Assembly: GCA_021299715.1 (NCBI GenBank)
Contig: JAJTEL010000001.1
Coordinates: 65,397 to 129,396, forward strand
DNA: 64,000 nucleotides
Direction of reading: 5' to 3'
Source: Ilumatobacteraceae bacterium
GTDB lineage: Bacteria; Actinomycetota; Acidimicrobiia; Acidimicrobiales; Ilumatobacteraceae
Translations under genes and position numbers: made by a program
Shown: one piece after another, positions 22,501-31,885 of the stretch
Layout: every line of letters begins with the position of its first letter
Numbering within the stretch: position 1 is the stretch's first letter
Notes under the pieces: model-generated
Told to the model about the DNA's origin: nothing
Databases searched by the model: none
The model's input: only the letters and a program-made list of their open reading frames with translations

Positions 22501-22910
22501 TACAGGCTGTCACCATGTTCCACATTGCTCCGAAAGGAGATAAGGCCATACAGCGCACAATCACAATTAGTCCTGCCATCACCACGAATGTGGCACAAGA
22601 AATTCTGTCGTCACTAGTTCGCGTAGAGCCAATTGCGCGCACACTTGGGTGTCCTCAATTCGGCGAGACGGCGTTCAAATTGTTCGGTGGGGCCAAACCG
22701 AACCGGTCAGATGCCGAGGATTCGTTCGAGGAATTTGTCGAAAACGATCGTGTATATCCGAGATCTAAAGAACTGGTGGTGTTCGGAGTTCAGCCTGACT
22801 TTGACGATGTGTATGCAGACTCAAGCGGGTTATTGAAAACTTTCTTCGCGGCGTACTTCTCAGTGCACGCACGGTTCGGGGGATCGCTCAAAGGATGGAC
22901 GGTGCAATGA
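19572..22910 (+). CDS. recC: Exodeoxyribonuclease V, RecC subunit
   Basis: The 1112-residue protein matches RecC: an N-terminal helicase-like fold without working ATPase motifs (LLVPLIGVRSWL, FERQVLLVP) and a C-terminal inactive nuclease-like domain. Features such as YRVVCVLGFDDETLPKP and DIETLLLDPLSYYLEKGL are typical. RecC recognises Chi and splits the DNA strands in RecBCD. GGGGTAGGAGGTGCG precedes the ATG, and a small ACCCC/GGGGT hairpin (19546-19558) overlaps it. It is first in the recC-recB-recD unit, all overlapping. Confidence 0.93.
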   Translation: MAMKVGFVQNLADVVNPVERYLNDGLNPDNPFERQVLLVPLIGVRSWLTPILATRLGATNEHGDGVLANVDVQYIGYLQTLVQAVSGIAEDPWEINRVAFATFQALGTFPTARTLESKYNGRLNAARRIAERFENYAARRPDLIQSWDRNVIALGDLTREKYEWQYQLWREVRGIINQPPWPVVNAEVCSQWRSGVSHPSLPSRLMLVGFESISAAHLELLDALSNVIDIEILFVQQSPELAHRWSKLSEEVVSHRNELPIVSSFDFEAVHEWRLPTSWMRGSFELELLLSAYGLPVQHQPSTQLITNESFTLLQRIQHGVAFLKNTSTESSVSDFSVQIHRAHALTRQVEVIHDALLHAFEDLPNLEPHEVVILCADMATAAPILEAVFEKTVKNSSGKDVKIPLSVADRSLGELSAGAELATALLALISSKFDLEHFLNVATHPLVAKNFRATTSDVAVWVRHLEQSRLRWGLDSEHRTNHHLQSPTLTTHTWLESIERSLLGAVMDVTEAPLVTSGGVRPLPFIDSSETEALVSLAGILSPLVKLELSSRTASSVQNWCEELNECFSVLCGESAADLDEMYFLIDSVQKAAAEVEEKLGTPLAGVSFAQFAEHIRSGVIAASGRQPLRTGAVTAASFAPLRMIPYRVVCVLGFDDETLPKPEAEGDDLVAAIPMLGDTDPRLETRRAFLDAIMATSDRFIVTCNGRSIKNNKKVPLVTPLAEFIDFCQEFGVTVSEKDEMSSIEHSHWRHLGSPGNFLPGKKPVKGVVWSHDSTALRTAQARHSDAKTHDDGTDGSHQVNLAPSLNSISSRDIETLLLDPLSYYLEKGLRIRNEWESNQQGISLPLVADQWKLGQICLDVFDGKYPISDLESQLRAADVLQVAPYDKAEIENTIKLVGKFVESYTGLLPSQPKTLTVALDLDGLPQIVGDIARYHSAEAMLAHVSFQSSSSVVNRDAARMFVRALIAIAAGHSVQAVTMFHIAPKGDKAIQRTITISPAITTNVAQEILSSLVRVEPIARTLGCPQFGETAFKLFGGAKPNRSDAEDSFEEFVENDRVYPRSKELVVFGVQPDFDDVYADSSGLLKTFFAAYFSVHARFGGSLKGWTVQ

Positions 22911-25900
22911 TGAGTGTTCAACCCAATGAATTCAAAGTCGATGACCCGTCAATCTTTAACGGTTTGGTTGTAGAAGCCAGCGCCGGAAGTGGCAAAACGT
23001 TCTCTGTTGCCGGAATGGTCACCTTGCAGCTTGCACTTCGCGAAGATTTACGCGTCGCAGACATTCTTGTTACGACATTCACAAGAAATGCGGCAGCTGA
23101 ACTTCGTGATCGAATTCGGCGCCAATTGGTGTCGCTCGAGAAGGCGCTCCGACTTAATTCTGTTAAAGCAGATGATGCAGTCGGACAGGTGCTTCTTTCG
23201 GGTGACCGCCTCACATATGCAGGTCGACTCGACCGAGCAATTCGTGAATTCGATACGGCAACCATTGCAACGATGCACTCTGTGTGTTCCAAAGTTTTAG
23301 CTATGGCTGGGCTTGTAGTAGCAGGTGAAGGGCGATCTGGCGTCGAAATCGATGAGTTAATAGCTTCAGAAGTCAACTCCGCAATTATCTCTCATTTCTC
23401 TGCGAGCGAATTGTCAAAAGTTGCCAATATTGAACAGTTTCAAAAGCGACTCTTGAGTGTTGTTAAGGAAGTTTTGCGATCGCCTCAATCGTTATTGACT
23501 GCCGATGGCCTACTCGATGAATCAGGTGACTCTTCCGCAACAACCACTGGACGAAAAGCCCGGTACATCATCAACCTCGTTGCGACACGAGTTAAGCAAC
23601 TCACTCGAGATGAACCCACTTTCGACGATCTGCTGGTTCGAACGGCTGAGTTGTTAGGTCCAAAAGGTGACGCAGCTGTAGCAGAGGCTTTTCGTTCACG
23701 TTTTAAGTTGGCTGTTATCGATGAAGCGCAGGACACAAACGAACTGCAGTGGGATATTTTCCGTTCGGTTTTTAGAGCGGATGAAACCTCTCGCACCTTG
23801 GTCGCTGTCGGCGATCCCAAGCAAGCCATTTACCGCTTTCGCGGTGCTGATGTGGAGGCCTATTTAGCTCAGCGCGACCCTGCCAAGGTGCGAACACTCA
23901 CTCGCAACTGGCGAAGTGATGCTCGATTAGTTCGCGCATTGAACTGCGTCTTCAGTGGCAAGAGTTTTGGCGTTGGTATTAATTACCCGCCAGTTGTGGC
24001 ACGAGATGGTGCTCCAGAGAGCAGCATAAGCAAGTTTCCTTCATTGGCGATTCTAAAAGTAGGTGAACAGACCAACGCGCGGTCTGTTGTTTCACCAGCT
24101 GCTCGGCGAGTCCGCCAATTGCTTGAAGAACTTCGTATCACCGATGGCGACAAAGACCGCGAGGTTCGACCCGAAGATATTTGTGTTCTCGTACGCAGTC
24201 GTGCAAGCGGTCGCCGAATTGAGTCCGCCCTTCGCGCCATGAACGTGCCGGCGGTGAGTTCAGGCACGGAAAGTGTGATGAATGGTGCCATGGCTAGTGA
24301 TCTACGTCGTGTTCTCAAGGCTATTTCTCAGTTAGGTGATGAATCATCGGCCCGTCTGGCCGCGGCCACAGTGTTTCTCGGAGCTGAACTTTCAGAAGTT
24401 GGATCAATCTCTGATGAGAATCTTCAAGCAATAAATCAAAAGCTCTTTGATTGGTCGGGAGTATTGCGACGAAAAGGAATTAGTGCGCTTGCTTTCGAAT
24501 TTCGCAAAGACGCCGAAGTCATGAACCGAATTGTCTCAGGCCGAGATGGTGAACGACGCGAAACCGATTTGGCTCACCTCGTTGAACTACTTCATGTTGA
24601 AACCAACGGAAAAGGGTGTACGGCAGAAGATGTTGTTGCGGCTTTTGACATGTTGGCTGAAGTGGATGCAATGGCTGAAACGGTGAGTAGACGCGTCGAA
24701 AGCGATCGTGATGCAGTGCAAATAATGACTGTTCACTCTGCAAAGGGCCTTGAATTTCCTGTGGTGGTTGTTGCCGACCTCTGGAAATTGAACAAGCCTG
24801 CAAGTTCTACGTCGGCGCCTAGTTTTCACACTGAAGTCGACCATGAAGGTGTAGTAAAGAAACGCCGCTTGGTCGATGTCAACTGGGTTCATGGCGATGC
24901 CGATAAGTCAATTGTGGCAAGTGCAAAAGATGAACTCAATGACGAAGAAAAGCGTCTTTTTTACGTCGCAATGACGCGTGCCAAGCACCACGTCTCTCTG
25001 GTGCACGCCGTTGCAAAGGAAGTTGAAGACGGAAAGAAGCAGAGTGATTTTCGTGTGACTTCAGAGCTTTTGAATGACGTCTCTGTTGAAAAAGATACGT
25101 CCTGCATCAAAGTTCTTAATTACACCAACCCACCTGTGTTTCCCGATTACACCATGCCCGATGTAGACACAGAGAACAACATGCTCGCGGTTGCTCCGTT
25201 AACTCGACAAGTAACCCAAACGTATAAGCGTCTATCTTTCTCCGGAATCACTAAACATCATCGTGGTCAATCGCTCTCACCAATAGATACACGTGAATCA
25301 ACTGGTGGCGGTGATGGTGACGACGACCAAATTATTACAATTCAGTCGGGTTATGCCGATGTGAGTCTCGACTTAGGCGTAGACCACATGCCGCTTGCGC
25401 GCCTACGGGGTGGAACCTACTTCGGCAAGGTCATGCACAAGGTGTATGAACTCATCGATGTCTCATCATCTGACTTGCCGGCAGAGGTTGCTTCCGTGGT
25501 GAAGAAAACAGTTATCGGATCAATGGCGCAACATCGAGACGAAATCGTGGAAGGCGTCCTTTTGTCATTGCAAACTCCGCTCGGAGGTCCGCTTGGCAAC
25601 GTGTGTCTTGCCGATATCCCAACTGCCGATCGACTTGCAGAGATGAGTTTCGAAATGGGTCTAGCGGGCTCCAGCGCGCAAGTAAGCGTTGCCGATCTTG
25701 GTGCATTAACGGCATCTCTTTTGCGCGAGGCAGGTCGAGGTGACGACATCTTGTTGCCGTACTTTGACGGACTGGCTCAGTCATTTAAAACTCAACTTGT
25801 TGGGTTAATGAACGGATCAATAGATGCGCTGCTCAGAGTTCCACGCGCAGATCAATATCAATATTTCATTACGGACTACAAAACAAACCGGCTAGACCGC

Positions 25901-26203
25901 GAAGGCGTTTCCGCCGTCATAGATGGTTACGAACGTGAGTCCATGTGCACGGAGATGATTCATCACGATTATCCACTTCAAGCCTTGATCTACGGAATCA
26001 GCGTGTATCGGTTTCTTCGTTGGGCCCAGCCTTCTATTGACCCAGATGATGCCATTGCCGGTCTTGCATATTTCTTTGTTCGTGGCATGGTGGGAGATTC
26101 CACACCATTAGTTGGGCAGCATCGTCACGGTGTTTTCACATGGGAAGCACCAAAGGGACTTTGGTCTGCAGCGTCAGATTTGTTTTCGGGGGTCAAGTCG
26201 TGA
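22907..26203 (+). CDS. recB: Exodeoxyribonuclease V, RecB subunit (helicase-nuclease)
   Basis: The protein of about 1098 residues is a UvrD-type 3'-5' helicase with a C-terminal nuclease. It has Walker A EASAGSGKT, FTRNAAAELRDRI, Walker B DEAQDTNELQWD, GDPKQAIYRFRGAD and MTVHSAKGLEFPVV. The nuclease motifs are complete: the histidine in GKVMHKVYE, the aspartate in GSIDALLR and the ITDYKTN signature. The ATG at 22907 overlaps the recC stop (ATGA); ATGs at 22895 and 22910 are alternatives. With RecC and RecD it resects double-strand breaks. Confidence 0.94.
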   Translation: MMSVQPNEFKVDDPSIFNGLVVEASAGSGKTFSVAGMVTLQLALREDLRVADILVTTFTRNAAAELRDRIRRQLVSLEKALRLNSVKADDAVGQVLLSGDRLTYAGRLDRAIREFDTATIATMHSVCSKVLAMAGLVVAGEGRSGVEIDELIASEVNSAIISHFSASELSKVANIEQFQKRLLSVVKEVLRSPQSLLTADGLLDESGDSSATTTGRKARYIINLVATRVKQLTRDEPTFDDLLVRTAELLGPKGDAAVAEAFRSRFKLAVIDEAQDTNELQWDIFRSVFRADETSRTLVAVGDPKQAIYRFRGADVEAYLAQRDPAKVRTLTRNWRSDARLVRALNCVFSGKSFGVGINYPPVVARDGAPESSISKFPSLAILKVGEQTNARSVVSPAARRVRQLLEELRITDGDKDREVRPEDICVLVRSRASGRRIESALRAMNVPAVSSGTESVMNGAMASDLRRVLKAISQLGDESSARLAAATVFLGAELSEVGSISDENLQAINQKLFDWSGVLRRKGISALAFEFRKDAEVMNRIVSGRDGERRETDLAHLVELLHVETNGKGCTAEDVVAAFDMLAEVDAMAETVSRRVESDRDAVQIMTVHSAKGLEFPVVVVADLWKLNKPASSTSAPSFHTEVDHEGVVKKRRLVDVNWVHGDADKSIVASAKDELNDEEKRLFYVAMTRAKHHVSLVHAVAKEVEDGKKQSDFRVTSELLNDVSVEKDTSCIKVLNYTNPPVFPDYTMPDVDTENNMLAVAPLTRQVTQTYKRLSFSGITKHHRGQSLSPIDTRESTGGGDGDDDQIITIQSGYADVSLDLGVDHMPLARLRGGTYFGKVMHKVYELIDVSSSDLPAEVASVVKKTVIGSMAQHRDEIVEGVLLSLQTPLGGPLGNVCLADIPTADRLAEMSFEMGLAGSSAQVSVADLGALTASLLREAGRGDDILLPYFDGLAQSFKTQLVGLMNGSIDALLRVPRADQYQYFITDYKTNRLDREGVSAVIDGYERESMCTEMIHHDYPLQALIYGISVYRFLRWAQPSIDPDDAIAGLAYFFVRGMVGDSTPLVGQHRHGVFTWEAPKGLWSAASDLFSGVKS

Positions 26204-27945
26204 GACGCGCTCATGTTTCCATTGCCGTGCCAACGTCACTAATCGCGCTCGTTGAGAAGAATCTTCTCCCAAGAGATCAGGTTGTTGCCGCCAACATCAT
26301 CATGAACGCGTATTCAGTATCGGCTGAAGAGCATCCATGGGTGTGTGCAGCCGTAGCGGTCGTTTTGTCTAATCCCGACTCTGGTCATTCGTGTGTGACT
26401 CTCGAGATGCTCGCATCGTTGCCCGACGTCCGCGACGTCGCCGACGATTCATGGCCGAAACAAGTCGATTTCTGGCGCGATGAACTAGCGAAAGCACCGA
26501 CTCTCGTCTGCGTAACGGGCGAGTCGAACGATATGCCCTTCGTTCTAGACGATGGGGACATGCTCTACTCTGCGAAGTCTCGATCAGAAGAAGTTTTTGT
26601 GGCGGCGAAACTGTCGCGAATGATGGCAGAGCAAAGACTGCAGGTCATCACGGGTGGACCCGGAACCGGTAAGACCACATCTATTGCAAAGCGCTTGGTG
26701 AAACGAATGAATGATCCCAAGTCTTCAAACGACACATATGCGTTGGCTGCACCAACGGGGCTAGCAGCAAAACGAATGAAGTTTGCGCTGGCTACTGCAC
26801 TACATAGTGATCATTTGGGGGAGCCCATCACCGACGAGATAGTTGCTCGCATTATGGAGATTCCCAAGAGCACGGTCCATCGGCTACTTAAGTTCAACCC
26901 ATCGTTGCGACGCCAATGGGGGCGTCATGCCCAGAAGACTCTCGAATACAACTACGTCATCATCGATGAGGTGTCAATGATGCCGCTCTCAATGATGGCG
27001 CGACTTTTAGAAGCGCTCGACGATGACACCACACTTGTATTGGTGGGCGATAAAGACCAACTTGCCAGCGTTGACTCTGGCAGCGTGCTTGCCGACATCT
27101 GTAAGGCATCGGATATGGGTGCGAATTTTGTTGAGCCTTTGGAACGACAGTTCCGATTCACGGCCGACTCACCTGTTGGGCAGTTGAGCAAGGCCATCAA
27201 CAGTGGCGATGTACCTGGGCTTCACGCCGTTTTGTCATCCGACTACGGAAACATAACCGATTCTGACAATCAGGAAGTTCCACGGTTTCGTTGGATTAAT
27301 CCCGAAACCAACAAAACTGGCTTATCAGTTGTTGCGCGTGAGGCCATTAGTCACGCTCGTGAACTTTGCATTATGGCATCCGAAGCCTCAAGTGATGACC
27401 ACATGAAAAAGTTGCTTGAATTCCGAGACACGTTTCAAGTTGTCTGTGCGAATCGTCGTGGAGATTTGGGTGTATCGGGATGGAACTCAACGGTAGATCG
27501 TGAACTAGGCAATCTTGCTCGTGGCCAGTGGTATATCGGCCGACCCGTCATTGTTCTTACGAACGACTATGTCAATAACTTGTCAAATGGTGACGTGGGT
27601 ATTGTCTGCGCCGACGAAGATGATCAACGATTCGTAGTTTTTGACGGAGAAAATGGAATACGAAGAATTCCCGTATCAAAACTGCCGCCCGTCGCTACTG
27701 TTCATGCACTTACTATCCACAAAAGTCAGGGAAGCGAGTACGGCCATACGGTCGTCTTGTTGTCTACCAAATTGTCACGAATTGTTACTCGTGAACTCGT
27801 CTACACCGGAATCACGCGCACAAAGACTCGTTTGACTCTTGTCGCAACTGAGGCAGTGCTTGAAAATGCGGTCAACACGCCAATCCGTCGAGCCACTGGT
27901 CTTGCTCACCGTTTAAATCTCCTCCTGAAAGGATCACACCGCTAA
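26200..27945 (+). CDS. recD: Exodeoxyribonuclease V, RecD subunit (5'-3' helicase)
   Basis: The 581-residue SF1B helicase has Walker A TGGPGTGKTT, Walker B IIDEVSMM, GDKDQLASVDSG, and C-terminal motifs VHALTIHKSQGSEY and VYTGITRTKTRL. The GTG at 26200 overlaps the recB stop (GTGA), which I prefer to an ATG at 26140 lying inside recB. It is the fast motor of the RecBCD complex. The stop overlaps a possible ATG of the following secreted-protein gene (TAATG). Confidence 0.93.
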   Translation: MRRAHVSIAVPTSLIALVEKNLLPRDQVVAANIIMNAYSVSAEEHPWVCAAVAVVLSNPDSGHSCVTLEMLASLPDVRDVADDSWPKQVDFWRDELAKAPTLVCVTGESNDMPFVLDDGDMLYSAKSRSEEVFVAAKLSRMMAEQRLQVITGGPGTGKTTSIAKRLVKRMNDPKSSNDTYALAAPTGLAAKRMKFALATALHSDHLGEPITDEIVARIMEIPKSTVHRLLKFNPSLRRQWGRHAQKTLEYNYVIIDEVSMMPLSMMARLLEALDDDTTLVLVGDKDQLASVDSGSVLADICKASDMGANFVEPLERQFRFTADSPVGQLSKAINSGDVPGLHAVLSSDYGNITDSDNQEVPRFRWINPETNKTGLSVVAREAISHARELCIMASEASSDDHMKKLLEFRDTFQVVCANRRGDLGVSGWNSTVDRELGNLARGQWYIGRPVIVLTNDYVNNLSNGDVGIVCADEDDQRFVVFDGENGIRRIPVSKLPPVATVHALTIHKSQGSEYGHTVVLLSTKLSRIVTRELVYTGITRTKTRLTLVATEAVLENAVNTPIRRATGLAHRLNLLLKGSHR

Positions 27946-27986
27946 TGGCCACTTGTCATGCTGGGTCACGGCATAGGGTCATATAC

Positions 27987-29807
27987 GTGAAAAAGGTTTT
28001 TGCATTAATCGTTGCTCTTGCAACCATCGGGCTTCTTTCAGCCAATCCTGTTTTGTCGGCCGAGGTGGAAGACGAACAGATTCCAACTGCGTTCAATTCG
28101 GCGGCTGGTTTTCACGGGTTTGAGTTGGATGAGGTATCTGGCTTGCGTAACAACGTCAGTGTCTTAATGACAGAGACGTCAGCAGGAACACGATTGTGTA
28201 CCAGCGCCACAGCGGCCCCATGTGATGGTGAGGGCGGATACAACTTCAAAGCAGTGCTCGGGCCATGCACGCAAGCTGTCACTGTCGACTGCATTGAGTC
28301 AGTGACTACCGTGTCGTCTCCAGGGGTATCAACTGCCGGAGTCTTCAAAGAATATTTCCCAGCTTCTGCCCCGAATGCATTCACAGGATCTCCTAGCGAA
28401 GGAGTGCCAAGCGGGAAGAGTCCAAGTTTGTGGACATTTGCAAACTTGCCCCATGCATTTGGAAGTGACTACCAGGTCACCGTTGAAGTGACGGGAATGA
28501 AAAAGAACGGCGATGCGTTGAAGCCGTTGCGTTCATTCTTCGCAAACATCACCCCCGTCAGCATGTACCAAACGACATGTGACCCGCAGTACAACGGAAC
28601 ATGTATTGACGATTATGTCGAAGAGACAACGAATGGGAGAACCCGGGTGGGCTTCCGTGGTGCCGCTGCTGATCAAGACGGAGGGTTCCGTTGTCACAAC
28701 TGGGGCGAGAATGCAAAGTGCGCTTTGAAACATGCTTTTCCACCTAACGCACGTTTCGCTATCAAGGTTCGGCTGTCGACAACGCCAACAGGCTGGTTGC
28801 ACGGGCGCATGAAAGATCCGAAAGCGAACATCACACGCACAGACAATGTCACGACGGTGTCAATTGAGGCAGACCCTGTGAAGGTGCCAACAGTGTCTAC
28901 TGGGGCGCAATGGGGATTGATTCCGGCCCCTGTTCAGCAGTGGTTTACCGACAACTGCCCCAAGTCGTGCGGGACTCGCACGCCAGGAAGTTTGTCAAAC
29001 CCTCCTGCCACTCGAAACGCGTTGTCGACTCCAACAGCTTTCTCTGAAGCAGGATTCGCACAGTTGCAGTTATGGAAAGACTTTATTCAAGATAAGGCCA
29101 CATCAATTCCCTCAGTGTGGAATGTCCGAACATTGAGTTACGGAGAAATGGTCAAGGCTCCGAAATGCATCAGCGACGGAAGTGGAGTGACTGGAATAGT
29201 TGCAACGAATGCAACTTTGTATGCAGAAGGCCCACCTACGTTTGATACCGCAACGTCTTCTCTGAATTACAAAGTTGCATCACCTCATTTTGAGAAAAAC
29301 GGGACAACTGAGTTCAAGGGAACCTACGACCTGGTTCTTCGATCTGATATTGCGAAGTGTCTATATGGTTTCGATGACGCCACGTCGACGTCAAAAGTTG
29401 AAGTAACGGCGGAGAATGGTTCTGCACAGTCAGTGGTGTCATCCATGTCTGTTGCAGATGGCTGGTTCAAGTTTGCTGCATCAGGGTTTACTTTCTCTGC
29501 CCCCACGGTGAAGGTCACCTTGATCAAGCCAACTCCAGCATTCAGTGTCCCAACATTGAAAAAAGGAAGAACACGATCGGTGGCATCAGTCGCTAAGGCG
29601 TACGGCCTGGCTGTTCCCTCCGGTGCAAAAGTGACCGTGTCGGTCTCTGTTCGCTCTAAGAAGGTATGCACGGTGATTAATCACCGAACAATTCGCGCCT
29701 TGGCAAAAGGGTCGTGCGTAATGAAGGTGTCTGTAAAACCTAAAGCCACAGCGAAAATTAAAAAGCCAAAGACTCAGTCGAAGACAGTTACAGTCAAGAT
29801 TTCTTAA
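27987..29807 (+). CDS. Secreted protein with C-terminal Ig-like Cys-pair domain, unknown function
   Basis: The 606-residue exported protein has a signal peptide (VKKVFALIVALATIGLL, cleavage probably after VLSA). A long middle region with many cysteine pairs follows. The C-terminal domain of about 90 residues (from PAFSVPTLKKGRT) contains VCTV...ALAKGSCVMKVSVKP and ends in a Lys-rich tail. A similar end is found in the secreted protein at 37814-38911. GTG at 27987 is preferred: it gives a proper signal peptide and lies 7 bases after TAGGGT (27974-27979). An ATG at 27945, overlapping the recD stop, would add 14 residues. Confidence 0.75.
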   Translation: MKKVFALIVALATIGLLSANPVLSAEVEDEQIPTAFNSAAGFHGFELDEVSGLRNNVSVLMTETSAGTRLCTSATAAPCDGEGGYNFKAVLGPCTQAVTVDCIESVTTVSSPGVSTAGVFKEYFPASAPNAFTGSPSEGVPSGKSPSLWTFANLPHAFGSDYQVTVEVTGMKKNGDALKPLRSFFANITPVSMYQTTCDPQYNGTCIDDYVEETTNGRTRVGFRGAAADQDGGFRCHNWGENAKCALKHAFPPNARFAIKVRLSTTPTGWLHGRMKDPKANITRTDNVTTVSIEADPVKVPTVSTGAQWGLIPAPVQQWFTDNCPKSCGTRTPGSLSNPPATRNALSTPTAFSEAGFAQLQLWKDFIQDKATSIPSVWNVRTLSYGEMVKAPKCISDGSGVTGIVATNATLYAEGPPTFDTATSSLNYKVASPHFEKNGTTEFKGTYDLVLRSDIAKCLYGFDDATSTSKVEVTAENGSAQSVVSSMSVADGWFKFAASGFTFSAPTVKVTLIKPTPAFSVPTLKKGRTRSVASVAKAYGLAVPSGAKVTVSVSVRSKKVCTVINHRTIRALAKGSCVMKVSVKPKATAKIKKPKTQSKTVTVKIS

Positions 29808-29836
29808 CTATCAGGATTACTTCAGCATCTAATTGT

Positions 29837-30424
29837 CTAGGCGCGCAACCAAGAGGGTCGAGTCTTTTCGAACTCGTTGATCTTGTCGGCATGCGTCAGC
29901 GTGATGCCAATGTCGTCTAGGCCATTCAGAAAACGATGTTGGGTTGGCGCGTCCATGGGGAACGACTCGCTGAACCCGGCCGATGGAACTTCCACCAACA
30001 AACGTTCCATATCAACAGTGATCTCTGTTGATGCGTCGTTCTCAACAAGGTCCCACAACTTTTCCACCGACGACAACGGAAGCACAACTGGTGCAAGACC
30101 ATTTTTTGTGCAGTTGTTGCGGAAGATGTCGGAGAAACTTGGTGCAATGACAGCGTCAAACCCATATTGCTGAATTGCCCACACTGCATGTTCGCGTGAA
30201 GATCCAACACCAAAGCTTGGGCCAGCAATCAGAATGCTGGCGCCTGCGTAACGCTCATCGTTCAACACGAAGCTGCGATCATCACGCCACGTGGAGAACA
30301 ACCCGGCTTCGAAGCCCGTGCGCTCAACGCGCTTAAGCCAGTCGGCTGGAATGATTTGGTCGGTGTCTACATCGCTTCGCTTGAGTGGAACTCCACGACC
30401 GGTAAGAATGCGTACTGATTTCAT
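29837..30424 (-). CDS. leuD: 3-isopropylmalate dehydratase, small subunit
   Basis: The 195-residue swivel-domain subunit has [18 protein letters not shown] near the N-terminus, the [17 protein letters not shown] motif and [10 protein letters not shown]. Together with LeuC it isomerises 2-isopropylmalate, and very probably also citramalate/3-methylmalate in the isoleucine route from CimA. Its start overlaps the leuC stop (ATGA), so the subunits are coupled. Confidence 0.97.
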   Translation of the reverse strand: MKSVRILTGRGVPLKRSDVDTDQIIPADWLKRVERTGFEAGLFSTWRDDRSFVLNDERYAGASILIAGPSFGVGSSREHAVWAIQQYGFDAVIAPSFSDIFRNNCTKNGLAPVVLPLSSVEKLWDLVENDASTEITVDMERLLVEVPSAGFSESFPMDAPTQHRFLNGLDDIGITLTHADKINEFEKTRPSWLRA

Positions 30425-31824
30425 TTCAGATCTCCTGGGCTTGCGAAGTGTCCGGCAACTGCAGTTGCAGCAGCCACGGCGGGGGACACAAGGTGAGTAC
30501 GTCCACCGCGGCCCTGACGTCCTTCAAAGTTTCTATTGCTGGTGCTAGCAGCACGTTCGCCGGGGGCAAGCTTGTCTGGATTCATTGCAAGACACATGCT
30601 GCATCCGGGTTCACGGAAGTCAACACCAGCCTCAATAAGAATCTTGTCCAGTCCTTCTGCAATCGCTTGTGCACGCACGGCGTGACTACCAGGAACCACC
30701 ATCGCACGCTTCACGGCGACTTTGCGTCCTTTGAACACAGCAGCGGCTGCACGAATGTCTTCAATACGACCATTGGTGCATGAACCAATGAACACGGTGT
30801 CTACGGGAACATCGCGCATGTTGGTGCCAGGCGTAAGGCCCATGTAGTCGAGTGCGCGCTGAATGGTGTCGGCGGCGGTGTCGTCGGCAGCGTCGGAAGG
30901 CGAAGGAATGACTCCGTCAATGGGAAGCACTTGCGCTGGGTTTGTGCCCCAACTGACATAGGGCGTCAAGGTAGACGCGTCGATAAACACTTCTTTGTCC
31001 CATACGGCACCGTCATCTGTCTTCAGTTCTTTCCATGCAGCAACAGCAGCGTCCCAATCGGCACCCTTCGGTGCATGTTCGCGACCTTTGAGATAGTCAA
31101 ATGTTGTTTCGTCTGGTGCAATAAGGCCAGCTTTTGCGCCAGCTTCAATGCTCATGTTGCACACGGTCATGCGGCCTTCCATTGACAACGCACGAATTGC
31201 GGAACCGCGGTATTCAATAACGTGTCCAATTCCGCCACCAGTACCAATTTTCCCGATGATGGCAAGGATGATGTCTTTCGCAGTAACACCTGCTGGAACG
31301 TCACCATCAACAGTGACCGACATCCATTTCGGACGTGATTGCGGAAGGGTCTGTGTGGCAAGCACATGTTCCACTTCGCTTGTTCCAATTCCGAATGCAA
31401 GTGCACCGAATGCGCCGTGCGTTGCAGTGTGGCTGTCACCGCACACAATGGTCATGCCTGGCAATGTGCGACCTTGCTCTGGACCGATGACGTGAACAAT
31501 TCCCTGATGATCATTGCCCATAGGGAAGTGTGTGAAACCGAATTCGGCGGCGTTGTCACGAAGTACTTGTACCTGACGTGCAGAGATGGGATCTGCAATG
31601 GGCAGGTGAATGTCGGCAGTAGGAACGTTGTGATCTTCTGTTGCAACCGTGAGGTCGGGGCGACGCAAAGGGCGCCCTGTCATACGAAGACCGTCAAATG
31701 CCTGGGGACTTGTGACTTCATGTACCAAGTGCAGGTCAATGTAGAGAAGGTCGGCTTCACCGTCGGCGCGGTGAACCACGTGCTGGTCCCACACCTTCTG
31801 GGGGAGTGTTAATGGTGTCGACAT
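30421..31824 (-). CDS. leuC: 3-isopropylmalate dehydratase, large subunit
   Basis: The 467-residue aconitase-family subunit carries the three cluster cysteines, seen in [10 protein letters not shown] and in [13 protein letters not shown], plus [42 protein letters not shown] precedes the ATG. The gene is divergent from an IclR regulator with 61 bases between starts, an arrangement known for NdgR/LtbR regulators of leuCD in other actinobacteria. Confidence 0.97.
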   Translation of the reverse strand: MSTPLTLPQKVWDQHVVHRADGEADLLYIDLHLVHEVTSPQAFDGLRMTGRPLRRPDLTVATEDHNVPTADIHLPIADPISARQVQVLRDNAAEFGFTHFPMGNDHQGIVHVIGPEQGRTLPGMTIVCGDSHTATHGAFGALAFGIGTSEVEHVLATQTLPQSRPKWMSVTVDGDVPAGVTAKDIILAIIGKIGTGGGIGHVIEYRGSAIRALSMEGRMTVCNMSIEAGAKAGLIAPDETTFDYLKGREHAPKGADWDAAVAAWKELKTDDGAVWDKEVFIDASTLTPYVSWGTNPAQVLPIDGVIPSPSDAADDTAADTIQRALDYMGLTPGTNMRDVPVDTVFIGSCTNGRIEDIRAAAAVFKGRKVAVKRAMVVPGSHAVRAQAIAEGLDKILIEAGVDFREPGCSMCLAMNPDKLAPGERAASTSNRNFEGRQGRGGRTHLVSPAVAAATAVAGHFASPGDLK

Positions 31825-31865
31825 TCGGATCCTTTCGGAATCGCGCAGTGCGTTGTCTCAATATA

Positions 31866-31881
31866 TGGGATATAGTTCCCA
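31866..31881. promoter_or_regulatory. Putative operator between leuC and the IclR regulator
   Basis: TGGGATATAGTTCCCA is an inverted repeat (TGGGA, 6 bases, TCCCA). It overlaps a TATAGT -10-like hexamer (31871-31876) that lies 9 bases before the regulator ATG. It is also upstream of leuC on the other strand. Position and symmetry fit an IclR-family binding site able to control both directions. Confidence 0.5.
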
Positions 31882-31885
31882 CACA

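Noticed and set aside
26140-26199. Extended N-terminus of recD from ATG 26140
   Set aside because: It would lie wholly within recB; the GTGA overlap at 26200 is the natural start.
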